Made by a program: the position numbers and the translations under genes
Part shown: positions 25,472 through 34,337 of the stretch, one piece after another
How positions within the stretch are numbered: position 1 is the first letter of the stretch
Layout: each line of letters begins with the position of its first letter
From: Actinomyces bowdenii
Lineage (GTDB): Bacteria > Actinomycetota > Actinomycetes > Actinomycetales > Actinomycetaceae
DNA: 64,000 bases
Reading direction: 5' to 3'
Assembly (NCBI RefSeq): GCF_017592395.1
Contig: NZ_JAGFOU010000017.1
Span: forward strand, 1-64,000
The notes under the pieces: model-generated
Told to the model about the DNA's origin: nothing
Databases searched by the model: none
Seen by the model: only the letters and a program-made list of their open reading frames with translations

Positions 25472-26182
25472 ATGAGCACCCGTTTCCGCACCACCCTTGC
25501 CGCAGTCGCCCTGGCTGGAGCCCTGGCCCTCACAGGCTGCTCCTCCCCCAGCGGCGGCTCCTCCGACTCCTCCTCGTCCTCCGGCGCGGGGGACTCCGCC
25601 GGCTCCTCCCAGACCACGGCCGCCAGGGAGGACGCAGCCGCCAAGGAGACCACCGCGGCACCGGCGGCCCCGGAGGTCCCCGCCGGCCACAAGGAGGTCA
25701 CCGCCCCCACCGCGGGGATCACCGTGGCCGTCCCCGAGGACTGGAGGAACGTCGGCGAGCTCTCCGACGAGGAGCTCCAGGCGATCTCCGACGCCACGGG
25801 CAACAGCCCTGAGACCTACAAGACCCAGCTCGAGCAGCTCGACCTGTTCGTCATCGCCTCCACGCCCGATGAGAGCGGCTTCAGCTCCAACCTCAACGTC
25901 GCCAAGCAGACCGTTCCCACTACCACGCTGCCCTCCGAGGCCGAGGTCCAGGCCCTGCTCGCCCAGCAGACCGCCACGATGGACTCCTACGAGACGGTCC
26001 AGACGGCCAACGGCAAGGGCGTCGTCAGCGCCTACTCCCTGACCCAGGGCGAGATCAGCGCCAAGGGCTCCCTCCTCCTGCTGCCCAATGCCGACAAGGA
26101 GTTCACCATCATCTTCGTCAGCGCCTCCACCGCCGAGAAGGCCAAGGAGATCTCCGACAACGTCGTGTCCTCCGCGCACTGA
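25472..26182 (+). CDS. Putative secreted lipoprotein
   Basis: A 236-residue protein from ATG 25472, preceded by AGGAG at 25461-25465. The signal peptide MSTRFRTTLAAVALAGALAL ends in a lipobox LTGC. A Ser/Gly/Asp linker and an Ala/Thr/Glu-rich segment (to about residue 75) precede a ~150-residue globular domain (GITVAVPEDWRNVGELSDEE, LLLLPNADKEFTIIFVSAST) with the look of PsbP/LpqN or DUF1795-type domains. No specific function can be assigned. Monocistronic. Confidence 0.75.
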   Translation: MSTRFRTTLAAVALAGALALTGCSSPSGGSSDSSSSSGAGDSAGSSQTTAAREDAAAKETTAAPAAPEVPAGHKEVTAPTAGITVAVPEDWRNVGELSDEELQAISDATGNSPETYKTQLEQLDLFVIASTPDESGFSSNLNVAKQTVPTTTLPSEAEVQALLAQQTATMDSYETVQTANGKGVVSAYSLTQGEISAKGSLLLLPNADKEFTIIFVSASTAEKAKEISDNVVSSAH

Positions 26183-26382
26183 GGCCCGCGGGGGCAACCA
26201 CTCGATCCCCTGAGGCCCACCGGCTCACGCGGCCTACCGCGACCGACCCCTCGCGTGGGGCGGGCACCCGAGCAGGGCGCCCGCCCCACGCGCCGTCCAC
26301 CAGCCGCCAGCCCTATCAGCCCGGCCCACAGGTCCCGCCGGTAGGGTGGGCGGCTGAACGGCGTCGACGGAAGGCGAGCACT

Positions 26383-27978
26383 ATGGCAGCATCGCAGCAC
26401 AGCAGCGCATCCCCCGACAGGCCCCTCGGCCGCCTCAGGCACGTGGAGGCCTACCTGACCCTCGCCTTCGCCCTGGCCCTGGCCACCTGGACCCTCCTCA
26501 TGGGCTCCGGGGCGCTGGAGGGACTGGATGCCGCCCTGCACGCGCCCGACGTCGGGCTCCGCTCCGTCACGGGCCAGGCCGCCGAGGCCTTCTCCGCGCT
26601 GACCCACCCCCTGCTCATCCTGGCCAGCATCATCGGCTGGGCCATCTACTCCTACAAGCGCCGCATGCGCAGGCTCAGCCTGGCCCTGGCCATCGCCGCG
26701 GCCGGCATCCCCCTGCGCCTCCTGCTGGCCTGGTGGGTGCGCCACCCCGTCCCCGACAGCGTCTTCGCCGACTCGGTCTCCGCCCCGGCCTACGCCTACC
26801 CCTCGGCCCACGTCACCGCCATGACCCTGGCCGCCTGGGTGCTGGTGACCCTGGCGCGCGCCCACCGACGGGGCTCGGCCATTGTCGCGACCGGGACCGT
26901 CGTGGGCTACGCGGCAGTGGCCATCAGCGCGGTGAGCCAGTGGCTCATGGGCCTGGCCGCCCCCTCCGACCTCATCGGCGGCTTCCTCATGGGGGCCACG
27001 GTGGCCAATCTGGCGCTGTGGGCCGGGGGTATCGAATCGATCCTGGCGGCCTGGGTCAACCGGCCCAGCACCGCGCAGGGCGAGGGCAAGCGCGCCGCCC
27101 TCATCTACAACCCCACCAAGTTCGACGACCTGTCCCTGCTGCGCCGCCGCATCGAGGCCGAGACGCGCTCAGCCGGGTGGGAGCCCGCCATCTGGCTGGA
27201 GACCACGCCCGAGGATCCCGGGCATGACATGGCCCGCCGGGCCCTGGAGGCCGGGGCGGACCTGGTGATGGTGGCCGGTGGCGACGGCACGGTCCGGGCC
27301 GCCAGCGCCGAGCTGGCCGGATCGGGCACCCCCATGGCCCTCATCCCCGCCGGCACCGGCAACCTGCTGGCCCGCAACCTGTCCATCCCCCTGGACACCG
27401 ACGCCGCCATCCGCCTGGCCCTGCACGGCAGTCCCAGCGCCATCGATGCGGTGCGCTGCGAGCACGACGGCGGCCAGGAGCGCTTCGTGGTCATGGCGGG
27501 CCTGGGCCTGGACGCCCAGATCATGGACTCCACCGACGACGGGCTGAAGAAGGTCATCCGCTCCGGGGCCTATGCGGTCGCCGCCGTCCAGAACGCCGTC
27601 CCCGACCCCTTCACCGCCACGGTCGCCTTGGACGACGACGAGCCCGCCGAGCACCAGATCGTCATGGCCCTGGTGGGCAATGTCGGCACCATCACCGCGG
27701 GCATGACGCTGCTGCCCGACGCCGAGCCCGATGACGGCTACATCGACCTGCTCCTGGCCAGCCCCGACAAGGTCGCGGACTGGGCCCGGCTCGGCGCCCA
27801 GATCCTCACCGGCCAGGAGATGAAGGGCTTCACCACGGCCCGGGCCAGGAGGATGAGCATCCGCACCGCCGAGCCCGTGGCCTTCGAGCTCGACGGCGAT
27901 CCCGCGGGGACCACCAGCACCCTGAGCCTCGAGGTGGAGCCCGAGGCGCTGCTCGTCGTGGTCCCCCAGGACGGCTGA
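26383..27978 (+). CDS. PAP2 phosphatase-diacylglycerol kinase fusion
   Basis: A 531-residue fusion. Residues ~20-215 are a PAP2-type phosphatase with five or six membrane helices (YAYPSAHVTAMTLAAW and SQWLMGLAAPSDLIGGF correspond to conserved motifs 2 and 3; the usual SGH is SAH). Residues ~230-530 are a cytosolic DAGK/lipid kinase domain (ALIYNPTKF, VAGGDGTVRAAS near 299, GTGNLLARNL). Opposing phosphatase and kinase activities on one lipid suggest recycling of diacylglycerol or undecaprenol-type lipids or phosphatidate turnover. ATG 26383 follows GGAAGG; a TAGGGT -10-like box lies near 26342. Confidence 0.9.
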   Translation: MAASQHSSASPDRPLGRLRHVEAYLTLAFALALATWTLLMGSGALEGLDAALHAPDVGLRSVTGQAAEAFSALTHPLLILASIIGWAIYSYKRRMRRLSLALAIAAAGIPLRLLLAWWVRHPVPDSVFADSVSAPAYAYPSAHVTAMTLAAWVLVTLARAHRRGSAIVATGTVVGYAAVAISAVSQWLMGLAAPSDLIGGFLMGATVANLALWAGGIESILAAWVNRPSTAQGEGKRAALIYNPTKFDDLSLLRRRIEAETRSAGWEPAIWLETTPEDPGHDMARRALEAGADLVMVAGGDGTVRAASAELAGSGTPMALIPAGTGNLLARNLSIPLDTDAAIRLALHGSPSAIDAVRCEHDGGQERFVVMAGLGLDAQIMDSTDDGLKKVIRSGAYAVAAVQNAVPDPFTATVALDDDEPAEHQIVMALVGNVGTITAGMTLLPDAEPDDGYIDLLLASPDKVADWARLGAQILTGQEMKGFTTARARRMSIRTAEPVAFELDGDPAGTTSTLSLEVEPEALLVVVPQDG

Positions 27979-28032
27979 GGCGCGGCCGCCGGGCGGCCCC
28001 GCACCCCGTCGGAGCAGCCGGCCCCTCTGCCC

Positions 28033-28038
28033 TAGAAT
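28033..28038 (+). promoter_or_regulatory. -10 element for murT-gatD
   Basis: TAGAAT lies 33 bases before the murT ATG, with a CAGGAG ribosome binding site in between (28058-28065). It is the same -10 form (TAGNNT) seen in front of several other genes of this window. No strong -35 is visible. Confidence 0.5.
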
Positions 28039-28070
28039 GGCGCGGACCCTCCAGCCCAGACAGGAGCCCC

Positions 28071-29405
28071 ATGCGTTCACGACTCACAGTCGCCCTCGGC
28101 CACGCGGCCCGGCTCGCCGCCCGGCTGCGCGGTGGCGGCAGCGGCGGCACCGCCTTCCCCGGACTGGTCATGGAGCGCACCGATCCCGGCTTCCTGGCGC
28201 GCACGCTGGGCCGGCTGCCCCACGGCGTCGTCGTGGTCTCGGGGACCAACGGCAAGACCACCACCACGAAGATGGTCGTCCAGCTGCTGCGCGAGCAGGG
28301 ACTGAGGGTCTTCACCAACCGCACCGGCTCGAACTTCGTGCGAGGGGTGCTCGCCTCCCTGCTCACCGAGGTCGACGCCGCGGGCCGCCTGGACGCCGAC
28401 ATCGCGGTCCTGGAGCTCGATGAGGCCCACGCCGTCCACTTCGTGGCCCAGGTGCGCCCCCGCGCCTGCCTCCTGCTCAATGTCATGCGCGACCAGCTCG
28501 ACCGCTTCGGCGAGATCGACTACACCGCCTCCCTGCTGCACCGGATCGCCGCGGCCACGCGCGAGGTCGTCGTGGTCAACGCCGATGACCCCCGCCTGGC
28601 CGCCCCCGCCTTCTTCGAGGGCGTCACCGCCCGCACCGCCGCCTTCGGCGCCGGCGCCCAGCTGCGCTCGCTGTTCCTGTCCGACGACGACCTGCGCACC
28701 GGGGCCACCGCCCCGACTCCCGGGCCAGGTGCCGCCGGCCCGGGAGCCGGGGGCGCCCCCGCCCCCCGCACCACCCTGGAGGCCATCGAGGGCCAGCGGG
28801 CCACCGTGCGCGTGGACGGCCAGGACCACGAGGTGGACTTCGCCATCCCCGGGGTCCACAACCTGCTCAACGCCTGCGCCGCCCTGGAGGTGGTCCTGGA
28901 GGTCCTGGGCGATCGCGCCGACCTCCCCGGGCTGCTGCGCACCCTGGGCCGGGTCGAGGCGGCCTTCGGCCGCGGGGAGGTGCTGACCCTGGACGACCGC
29001 CCCGTCCAGCTCTCCCTGGTCAAGAACCCCGCGGGCTTCCGCATGGGGCTGCTCTCCGCCGCCGCCCAGGCCCAGGCGGGCGAGGCGGTCATGGTGGCCA
29101 TCAATGACGAGTACGCCGACGGGCGGGACATGTCCTGGCTGTGGGACGTGGACTTCTCCGCCCTGCGCGAGGGCGGGGTCGCCGTCGTCACCGGGGTGCG
29201 GGCCTGGGACATGGCCCTGCGGCTGGACTACGACGAGGTGCCCATCGGCCGCGTCGAACCGGACCTGCGCAAGGCCCTGGCCCTGCTGCGCCAGGCCGCC
29301 CGGGAGGCCGACCGGCCCATGAGGATCTTCACCACCTACACGGCCATGCTCTCCCTGCGCTCCATCCTGGGCGGGCTCACCGAGGTCGAGGAGGTCATGT
29401 CATGA
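28071..29405 (+). CDS. murT: Lipid II isoglutaminyl synthase, Mur-ligase subunit MurT
   Basis: A 444-residue Mur ligase-like subunit that, with GatD, amidates the D-Glu of lipid II to D-isoglutamine. Visible parts are the ATP-binding loop SGTNGKTTTTKMV, the Mur middle domain (AVLELDEAHAVHF, NVMRDQLDRFGEIDYTA, NADDPRLA) and the C-terminal DUF1727 (LVKNPAGFRMGL, INDEYADGRDMSWLWDVDF). The Cys4 zinc ribbon inserted in the middle domain of characterised MurT proteins is absent: around residues 195-240 there is a Pro/Gly/Ala-rich linker with no CxxC. Coupled to gatD by ATGA. Confidence 0.93.
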   Translation: MRSRLTVALGHAARLAARLRGGGSGGTAFPGLVMERTDPGFLARTLGRLPHGVVVVSGTNGKTTTTKMVVQLLREQGLRVFTNRTGSNFVRGVLASLLTEVDAAGRLDADIAVLELDEAHAVHFVAQVRPRACLLLNVMRDQLDRFGEIDYTASLLHRIAAATREVVVVNADDPRLAAPAFFEGVTARTAAFGAGAQLRSLFLSDDDLRTGATAPTPGPGAAGPGAGGAPAPRTTLEAIEGQRATVRVDGQDHEVDFAIPGVHNLLNACAALEVVLEVLGDRADLPGLLRTLGRVEAAFGRGEVLTLDDRPVQLSLVKNPAGFRMGLLSAAAQAQAGEAVMVAINDEYADGRDMSWLWDVDFSALREGGVAVVTGVRAWDMALRLDYDEVPIGRVEPDLRKALALLRQAAREADRPMRIFTTYTAMLSLRSILGGLTEVEEVMS

Positions 29406-30157
29406 GCACCCTGTACGAGCACACCACCGACGGCCCCGCGCGCGGGAGGCTGCGCCTCCTCCAGCTCTACCCGCGGGACATGAACATCTACGGCGACTGG
29501 GGCAACACCCTGGTGCTGGCGCGCCGGGCCCAGCGCCACGGCTACGACGTCGAGCTGCTCTCCTACGACCCGGGCCAGGACCTCCCCGGGGAGGTCCACC
29601 TCCTCGTGGGCGGCGGGGGCCAGGACTCCGGGCAGGACCGCATCAAGGACGACCTGCTGGAGGTGGGGCCGCAGCTGCGCGATTGGGCCCGCGACGGGCT
29701 CCCCATGCTGGCGATCTGCGGCCTCTACCAGCTCTTCGGCCGCGGCTTCACCACCGGCAAGGGCCGGGAGATCCCCGGGATCGGACTCATCGACGCCCAC
29801 ACGGTGGCGGGACGGGGGCGCCTCATCGGCAACATCACCCTGAGCACCCGGGAGTTCGGCGAGGTGGTGGGCTATGAGAACCACTCGGGCCTGACTACCC
29901 TGGGCCCGGGGGCGAAGCCCCTGGGGACCGTGCGCGTGGGCGACGGCAACAACGGCACCGACTCCACCGAGGGCGCCCGCGTCCACCACGTCATCGGCAC
30001 CTATCTGCACGGCTCCCTGCTGCCCAAGAACCCCGCCATGGCCGATTGGCTGCTGGCCCGGGCCGTGGAGCACGCCGGGCAGGACTGGGACCCCGAGCCC
30101 CTCGACGACGCCTGGGCGGACAGGGCCCGCGCCGTCGCCATGTCCCGGCCCCGCTGA
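29402..30157 (+). CDS. gatD: Lipid II isoglutaminyl synthase, glutamine amidotransferase subunit GatD
   Basis: A 251-residue class I glutamine amidotransferase-like (CobB/CobQ type) subunit providing ammonia to MurT. The nucleophile is Cys in MLAICGLYQLFG, the oxyanion loop lies in LLVGGGGQDSGQD, and the catalytic His is in HHVIGTYLHGSLL. YPRDMNIYGDWGN near residue 23 is a family hallmark. The ATG overlaps the murT stop by four bases. Length and motifs are normal, so the amidotransferase half appears intact. Confidence 0.95.
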   Translation: MSTLYEHTTDGPARGRLRLLQLYPRDMNIYGDWGNTLVLARRAQRHGYDVELLSYDPGQDLPGEVHLLVGGGGQDSGQDRIKDDLLEVGPQLRDWARDGLPMLAICGLYQLFGRGFTTGKGREIPGIGLIDAHTVAGRGRLIGNITLSTREFGEVVGYENHSGLTTLGPGAKPLGTVRVGDGNNGTDSTEGARVHHVIGTYLHGSLLPKNPAMADWLLARAVEHAGQDWDPEPLDDAWADRARAVAMSRPR

Positions 30158-30228
30158 GGACCTCGATCAAGGCCGTCGGCCTGCTACGCCAGCGCTGGAA
30201 CGCGCGTTTCAAGCGAGCGCATCCCCGC

Positions 30229-30280
30229 TTGTGGCGCACACGCACAGGATCTAGACTCGTCGAAGTTAGGATCACCTAAC
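30229..30280 (+). promoter_or_regulatory. Promoter with MntR/DtxR-like operator for the metal ABC operon
   Basis: TTGTGG (30229-30234) and TAGACT (30252-30257) are 17 bp apart. Just downstream, over the expected transcription start, is the perfect inverted repeat GTTAGG-ATCA-CCTAAC (30265-30280). Its half-sites TTAGG/CCTAA match those of DtxR-family metalloregulators, although the centre is five bases shorter than the IdeR consensus. This suggests repression of the Mn/Zn importer by a manganese-sensing DtxR-family protein. Confidence 0.65.
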
Positions 30281-30311
30281 AGACCGCTCCTTCCGATGCC
30301 GTGAGGTTCCC

Positions 30312-31277
30312 ATGCTGTCCTGCCGCCCGACCAGACGCGCCGCCATCCTGACCACAGCCGCCGCCCTGGGGGTGACCCTGGCCGCCTGCGCCACCGACCA
30401 GGGGGGCTCCTCCGGCTCCGGCAGGGGGGATGGAGCCCCCCTGAGGATCGTGGCCACCACCGGGTACCTGGGGGATGCGGCCGCCAACATCGCCCCCGAG
30501 GCCGAGATCACCGTGCTGGTGGGCCCCGGCGGCGACCCCCACACCCAGGAGCTGACCACGCAGGACGCGCAGAGGATCGAGGAGGCCGACGTCGTCCTGT
30601 GGACCTCCCACGACATGGAGCACAAGATGCTCGACCAGCTCGAGGCCCTGGGCGACAAGCAGGTGGCCGCCGCCGAGTCCATCCCCGAGGCCGACCTGCT
30701 GCCCTGGGAGGAGGACGGCAAGGTCGAGGGGCACGACCCCCACGTGTGGAACTCCCCCGACAACTGGAAGCACGTCGTCACCGCCTGCGCGAGGAAGATC
30801 GCCGAGATCGACCCCGATCACGCCTCGACCTACACCTCCAACGCCGAGGACTACAACCAGAGGATCGATGAGGCCAAGGAGGCGGCCGCGAAGCAGTTCG
30901 ACACCATCCCCAAGGAGAACCGCGTCCTCATCACCGGGCACGACGCCTTCAACTACCTGGGGAAGACCTTCGAGATCGAGATCCACGCCACCGACCTGGT
31001 CTCCTCCGAGTCGGAGATCTCCGCCGCCCAGATCGATGAGCTGGCCACCACCATCGCCGAGAAGAAGGTGCCCGTCATCTTCCAGGACAACCTGAAGAAC
31101 CCCGAGGCCATCAACCACCTCAAGGAGGCGGTGGCCGCCAAGGGGTGGCAGGTCGAGGTCTCCGACAAGCCGCTGTTCGCCGACTCCCTGGGCGAGTCCG
31201 CGCCCACCGACACCTACCTGGGGGTCTTCGAGTACAACGCCACCACGATCACCGAGGCCCTGGCCCCCGCGAGGTGA
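30312..31277 (+). CDS. Mn/Zn ABC transporter substrate-binding lipoprotein
   Basis: A 321-residue cluster A-I (TroA/PsaA/SloC-like) metal-binding lipoprotein. Signal and lipobox are AILTTAAALGVTLAAC. Probable metal ligands are His in GPGGDPHTQEL, His in EGHDPHVWNSP, Glu/His in ITGHDAFNYLG and a late Asp/Glu. There is no His-rich loop of the ZnuA type, which slightly favours manganese or iron over zinc. First gene of a four-gene operon behind a DtxR-like operator. Confidence 0.92.
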   Translation: MLSCRPTRRAAILTTAAALGVTLAACATDQGGSSGSGRGDGAPLRIVATTGYLGDAAANIAPEAEITVLVGPGGDPHTQELTTQDAQRIEEADVVLWTSHDMEHKMLDQLEALGDKQVAAAESIPEADLLPWEEDGKVEGHDPHVWNSPDNWKHVVTACARKIAEIDPDHASTYTSNAEDYNQRIDEAKEAAAKQFDTIPKENRVLITGHDAFNYLGKTFEIEIHATDLVSSESEISAAQIDELATTIAEKKVPVIFQDNLKNPEAINHLKEAVAAKGWQVEVSDKPLFADSLGESAPTDTYLGVFEYNATTITEALAPAR

Positions 31278-31309
31278 CCCGAGAGCCCCGCCCCCGACCA
31301 CGACTGACG

Positions 31310-32068
31310 ATGACGACCCACGACGACATGCCCGCCCCCTGCCGGATCGAGTCCCTGAGCGTGGCCTACCACGACCGCCTCGCCCTGCGATCAGTGAGCC
31401 TGACGGTGCCACCCGGAGAGGTCATGGCCATCCTCGGCCCCAACGGCGCGGGCAAGTCCACGCTGGTCAAGGCGGCGATGGGGCTGGTCCCGGCGCTGTC
31501 GGGGACGGTGAGCTTCTACGGCGAGGCGCTGGACCGCGCCCGGCGGCGCGTGGCCTACATGCCCCAGGCGGCCGAGGTGGACTGGGACTTCCCCACCACC
31601 GTGCGCGATGTCGTCACCATGGGCACCTACGGGCGCCTGGGCTGGTGCCGCCGTCCCGGGGCCGCCGAGCGCCGCGGCGTCGAGCAGGCCCTGGAGGCCG
31701 TGGGCATCGCCGACCTGGCGGGCCGCCAGATCTCCGAGCTCTCCGGCGGCCAGAAGCAGCGCACCTTCGTGGCCCGGATCCTGGCCCAGGACCCCGACCT
31801 GTTCATCATGGATGAGCCCTTCGCCGGGGTGGACGCCGCCTCGGAGCGGGCCATCGTCGAGGTGCTGGCCGGGCTGCGCGAGGCGGGCCGGACCATCGTC
31901 ATCGTCCACCACGACCTGTCCACGGTGCGCCGCTTCTGCTCGTGGGCCACGCTCCTGTCCGACGGCGATCTGATCGCCACCGGGCCCCTGGAGGAGGCCT
32001 TCACCACCGAGGCGGTCCACCGGGCCTACGGAATGCTGGATGAGGAGCTCACCGGAGGCCGCTCATGA
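31310..32068 (+). CDS. Mn/Zn ABC transporter ATP-binding protein
   Basis: A 252-residue ABC ATPase of the MntB/SloA/ZnuC group. Walker A is GPNGAGKST, the Q-loop region is YMPQAAEVDWDFP (the family-typical VDWDFP), the signature is LSGGQKQR, Walker B is LFIMDEPFAGVD and the switch is HHDL. ATG 31310 begins before MTTHDDMPAP, 33 bases after the binding-protein stop; a longer frame overlaps that gene. It overlaps the first permease gene by ATGA. Confidence 0.93.
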   Translation: MTTHDDMPAPCRIESLSVAYHDRLALRSVSLTVPPGEVMAILGPNGAGKSTLVKAAMGLVPALSGTVSFYGEALDRARRRVAYMPQAAEVDWDFPTTVRDVVTMGTYGRLGWCRRPGAAERRGVEQALEAVGIADLAGRQISELSGGQKQRTFVARILAQDPDLFIMDEPFAGVDAASERAIVEVLAGLREAGRTIVIVHHDLSTVRRFCSWATLLSDGDLIATGPLEEAFTTEAVHRAYGMLDEELTGGRS

Positions 32069-33084
32069 GCGCCCTGAGTGCCTCCCTGGCCCCCGCCCTC
32101 GTGGACCCGGTGGCCTTCCTGTCCAGCTACACCTACCGCACCATGCTGCTGGGCACCTCCATGGTGGGGCTGACCGCGGGGGCCCTGGGCTCCTACCTGT
32201 ACCTGCACAAGCAGTCCCTGGTCTCCGACGTCATCGGCCACTCCGCCATCGCCGGGGTGACCACGGCCTTCATCACCGCCACTGCGCTGCTGGGGATCGG
32301 CGGGCGCTCCGTCCTGGTGCTCACGATCGGCGCCCTGATCGCCGCCACCGCCGCGGTGCTCGTGGCCAACTGGATCGCGCGCGCCTCCCGGGTGGGCATC
32401 GACGCGGCCATGGCGATCTGCCTGGCCCTGTTCTACGGCTCCGGAGTGGTCATGCTCAATGCGATCAGCCACTCCAGCCTGCCCGAGCGCGGCGGGATCG
32501 CCGACTACGTCTTCGGCTCGGCCTCCACCCTGACCCGGGCCGATCTCACAGCCATCAGCGGCTTCGCCGCCACCGCGCTGGCGGTCACCGCCCTGCTGTG
32601 GAAGGAGTTCAAGCTCCTGACCTTCGACCCGGTCCTGTGCCGCACGATGGGCCTGTCCAACCGCGCCCTCAGCCCCCTGCTCCTGGGCACGGTGACCGTG
32701 GCGATCGTCATCGGCATCAAGGCCGTGGGACTCATCCTCATGGTGGCCTTCGCGATCATGCCCGCGGCCGCGGCCCGCCAGTGGACCCGCCACCTGTGGT
32801 CGATGATCGCACTGGCCGGGCTCATCGGCGCCCTGTCCGCGGCCATGGGCTCCTACCTGGCCGTGAGCCTGGGCTCGATCCCCACCGGGCCGATCATCGT
32901 CCTGGTCCTGGCCGCCGTCCTAGCGGTGTCCCTCCTGGCCGCGCCGCGCCGCTCCCTGCTGCGGCGCCGCCAGGCCCAGCGGGCACTGCGGCGCCGGCTC
33001 CTCGCCGAGGTCGCAGCCGCCCGGGAGGGCTCCGGCCCGACGACGACGGCGCCCGCCCCCGCGCCGGGGGAGGCGCACCGATGA
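32065..33084 (+). CDS. Mn/Zn ABC transporter permease 1 (ABC-3 family)
   Basis: A 339-residue membrane protein with eight or nine helices of the ABC-3 family (LVSDVIGHSAIAGVTTAFI, FDPVLCRTMGL, MVAFAIMPAAAARQWT). A basic/Ala-rich cytosolic tail of ~60 residues follows the last helix. ATGA overlaps at both ends couple it to the ATPase and to the second permease; two different permeases imply a heterodimeric channel. Confidence 0.92.
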   Translation: MSALSASLAPALVDPVAFLSSYTYRTMLLGTSMVGLTAGALGSYLYLHKQSLVSDVIGHSAIAGVTTAFITATALLGIGGRSVLVLTIGALIAATAAVLVANWIARASRVGIDAAMAICLALFYGSGVVMLNAISHSSLPERGGIADYVFGSASTLTRADLTAISGFAATALAVTALLWKEFKLLTFDPVLCRTMGLSNRALSPLLLGTVTVAIVIGIKAVGLILMVAFAIMPAAAARQWTRHLWSMIALAGLIGALSAAMGSYLAVSLGSIPTGPIIVLVLAAVLAVSLLAAPRRSLLRRRQAQRALRRRLLAEVAAAREGSGPTTTAPAPAPGEAHR

Positions 33085-33965
33085 GCCTGGTCGTCGCCGT
33101 CGCCCTGCTGGCCGTGGTCACCGCGGTCACCTGCGCCCTTCCCGGAGCCCTCCTGGTGCTGCGGCACCAGTCGATGCTGGTGGAGGCCATGTCCCATGCG
33201 GTGCTCCCGGGGATCGCCCTGGGGGCGCTCATCTCGGGCACCACGCGCTCACCGGTGATGGTGGTGGCGGCCTCCCTCATGGGCCTGATGGTGGTGCTGG
33301 GCGCCGAGCAGCTGCGGGGCTCGGGCCTGGTGGGAGGCGACGCCGATCAGGGCCTGGTCTTCCCCGCGCTGTTCGCCGTGGGGGTCATCATGCTCTCGAC
33401 CTCCCTGTCCAAGGTCCACATCTCCCAGGGCACGGTCCTCACCGGGGATCTCAACCTGCTGGCCCTCACCCCGGGGCGGCTGGTGGTGGGGCGCTACGAC
33501 CTGGGCCCCTCAACCATGTGGTCCCTGCTGGCGGTCCTGGCCCTGACCTCCGCTTACCTCACGGTGTTCTACCCGGTTCTCAAGGTCTCCACCTTCGATC
33601 CGGTCACCGCCCGCACCATGGGGCTGCCGGTGCGGTGGGTGGACCTGGGGCTCATGCTCCTGGTCTCCCTGACGGTGGTGGTGGCCTTCAGCACCGCTGG
33701 GGCGATCCTGGTGGTGGCGCTCATGGTGGTGCCTCCGGCCACGGCGCTGCTGGTGGCGCGCAGCCTGCCGGGGATGATCGCCCTGAGCCTGGCGGTGGCC
33801 GCCGGCTCAGCGCTGCTGGGCTTCTGGGTGGCGCTGCGCCTGGACCTGGCGACCTCCTCGATGATGGCCGTGGTGGACGGCCTCGTCTTCCTGGCCGTCC
33901 TGCTCCTGACCCGCGGCGGAGGACGGCGCCGGGCCCGCCGCGCCCTGGGCGCCCCGGGGGCGTGA
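33081..33965 (+). CDS. Mn/Zn ABC transporter permease 2 (ABC-3 family)
   Basis: A 294-residue ABC-3 permease (SMLVEAMSHAVLPGIALGAL, STFDPVTARTMGLPV, LVVALMVVPPATALLVAR). It partners the preceding permease. It is the last gene of the metal-import operon; a long Arg-rich C-terminus follows the last helix. Confidence 0.92.
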   Translation: MSLVVAVALLAVVTAVTCALPGALLVLRHQSMLVEAMSHAVLPGIALGALISGTTRSPVMVVAASLMGLMVVLGAEQLRGSGLVGGDADQGLVFPALFAVGVIMLSTSLSKVHISQGTVLTGDLNLLALTPGRLVVGRYDLGPSTMWSLLAVLALTSAYLTVFYPVLKVSTFDPVTARTMGLPVRWVDLGLMLLVSLTVVVAFSTAGAILVVALMVVPPATALLVARSLPGMIALSLAVAAGSALLGFWVALRLDLATSSMMAVVDGLVFLAVLLLTRGGGRRRARRALGAPGA

Positions 33966-34337
33966 GCGCCGCTCCACCACGCGATCCCGTGCCCCGCCCC
34001 CCACAGCCGCAGGGAATTCGCGCACATCACAGGTGCGTATTGAGCCCGCGAGCGCGCCCCCGCGCCCCGGGCCGGCGGCTCGGATCGCACCCCGGCCCGG
34101 CCTCGGGTCGCCGCCGCCATGGGGCCCGAGGCCGGGACCCGCCCCCGCCGGTGGCGCCATCACGGGGATCGGTGGCGCCACCGGCGGGGCCGCCACCGCT
34201 GAGGGGGCGCACGGCCGGGGATCGCGCACCGGGGCCGAGCCTCCCAGGGACCGAAGTCCATGTCAGGAGAGGCTATCTTTAGTAGGTACCGAAAGGGCTC
34301 ATGCCCGTCGCCAATAGATCCAGGACCGAGGCTCACC
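33966..34337. other. Gene-less stretch with a 15-bp inverted repeat
   Basis: The space between the Mn/Zn operon and feoA contains no gene. CCGCCGGTGGCGCCA (34145-34159) is perfectly complemented at 34173-34187 across a 13-base loop. It can form a strong hairpin, without a T-tract, that could end the metal operon. A TATCTT -10-like box lies near 34273 ahead of feoA. No clear IdeR box was found here. Confidence 0.55.
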
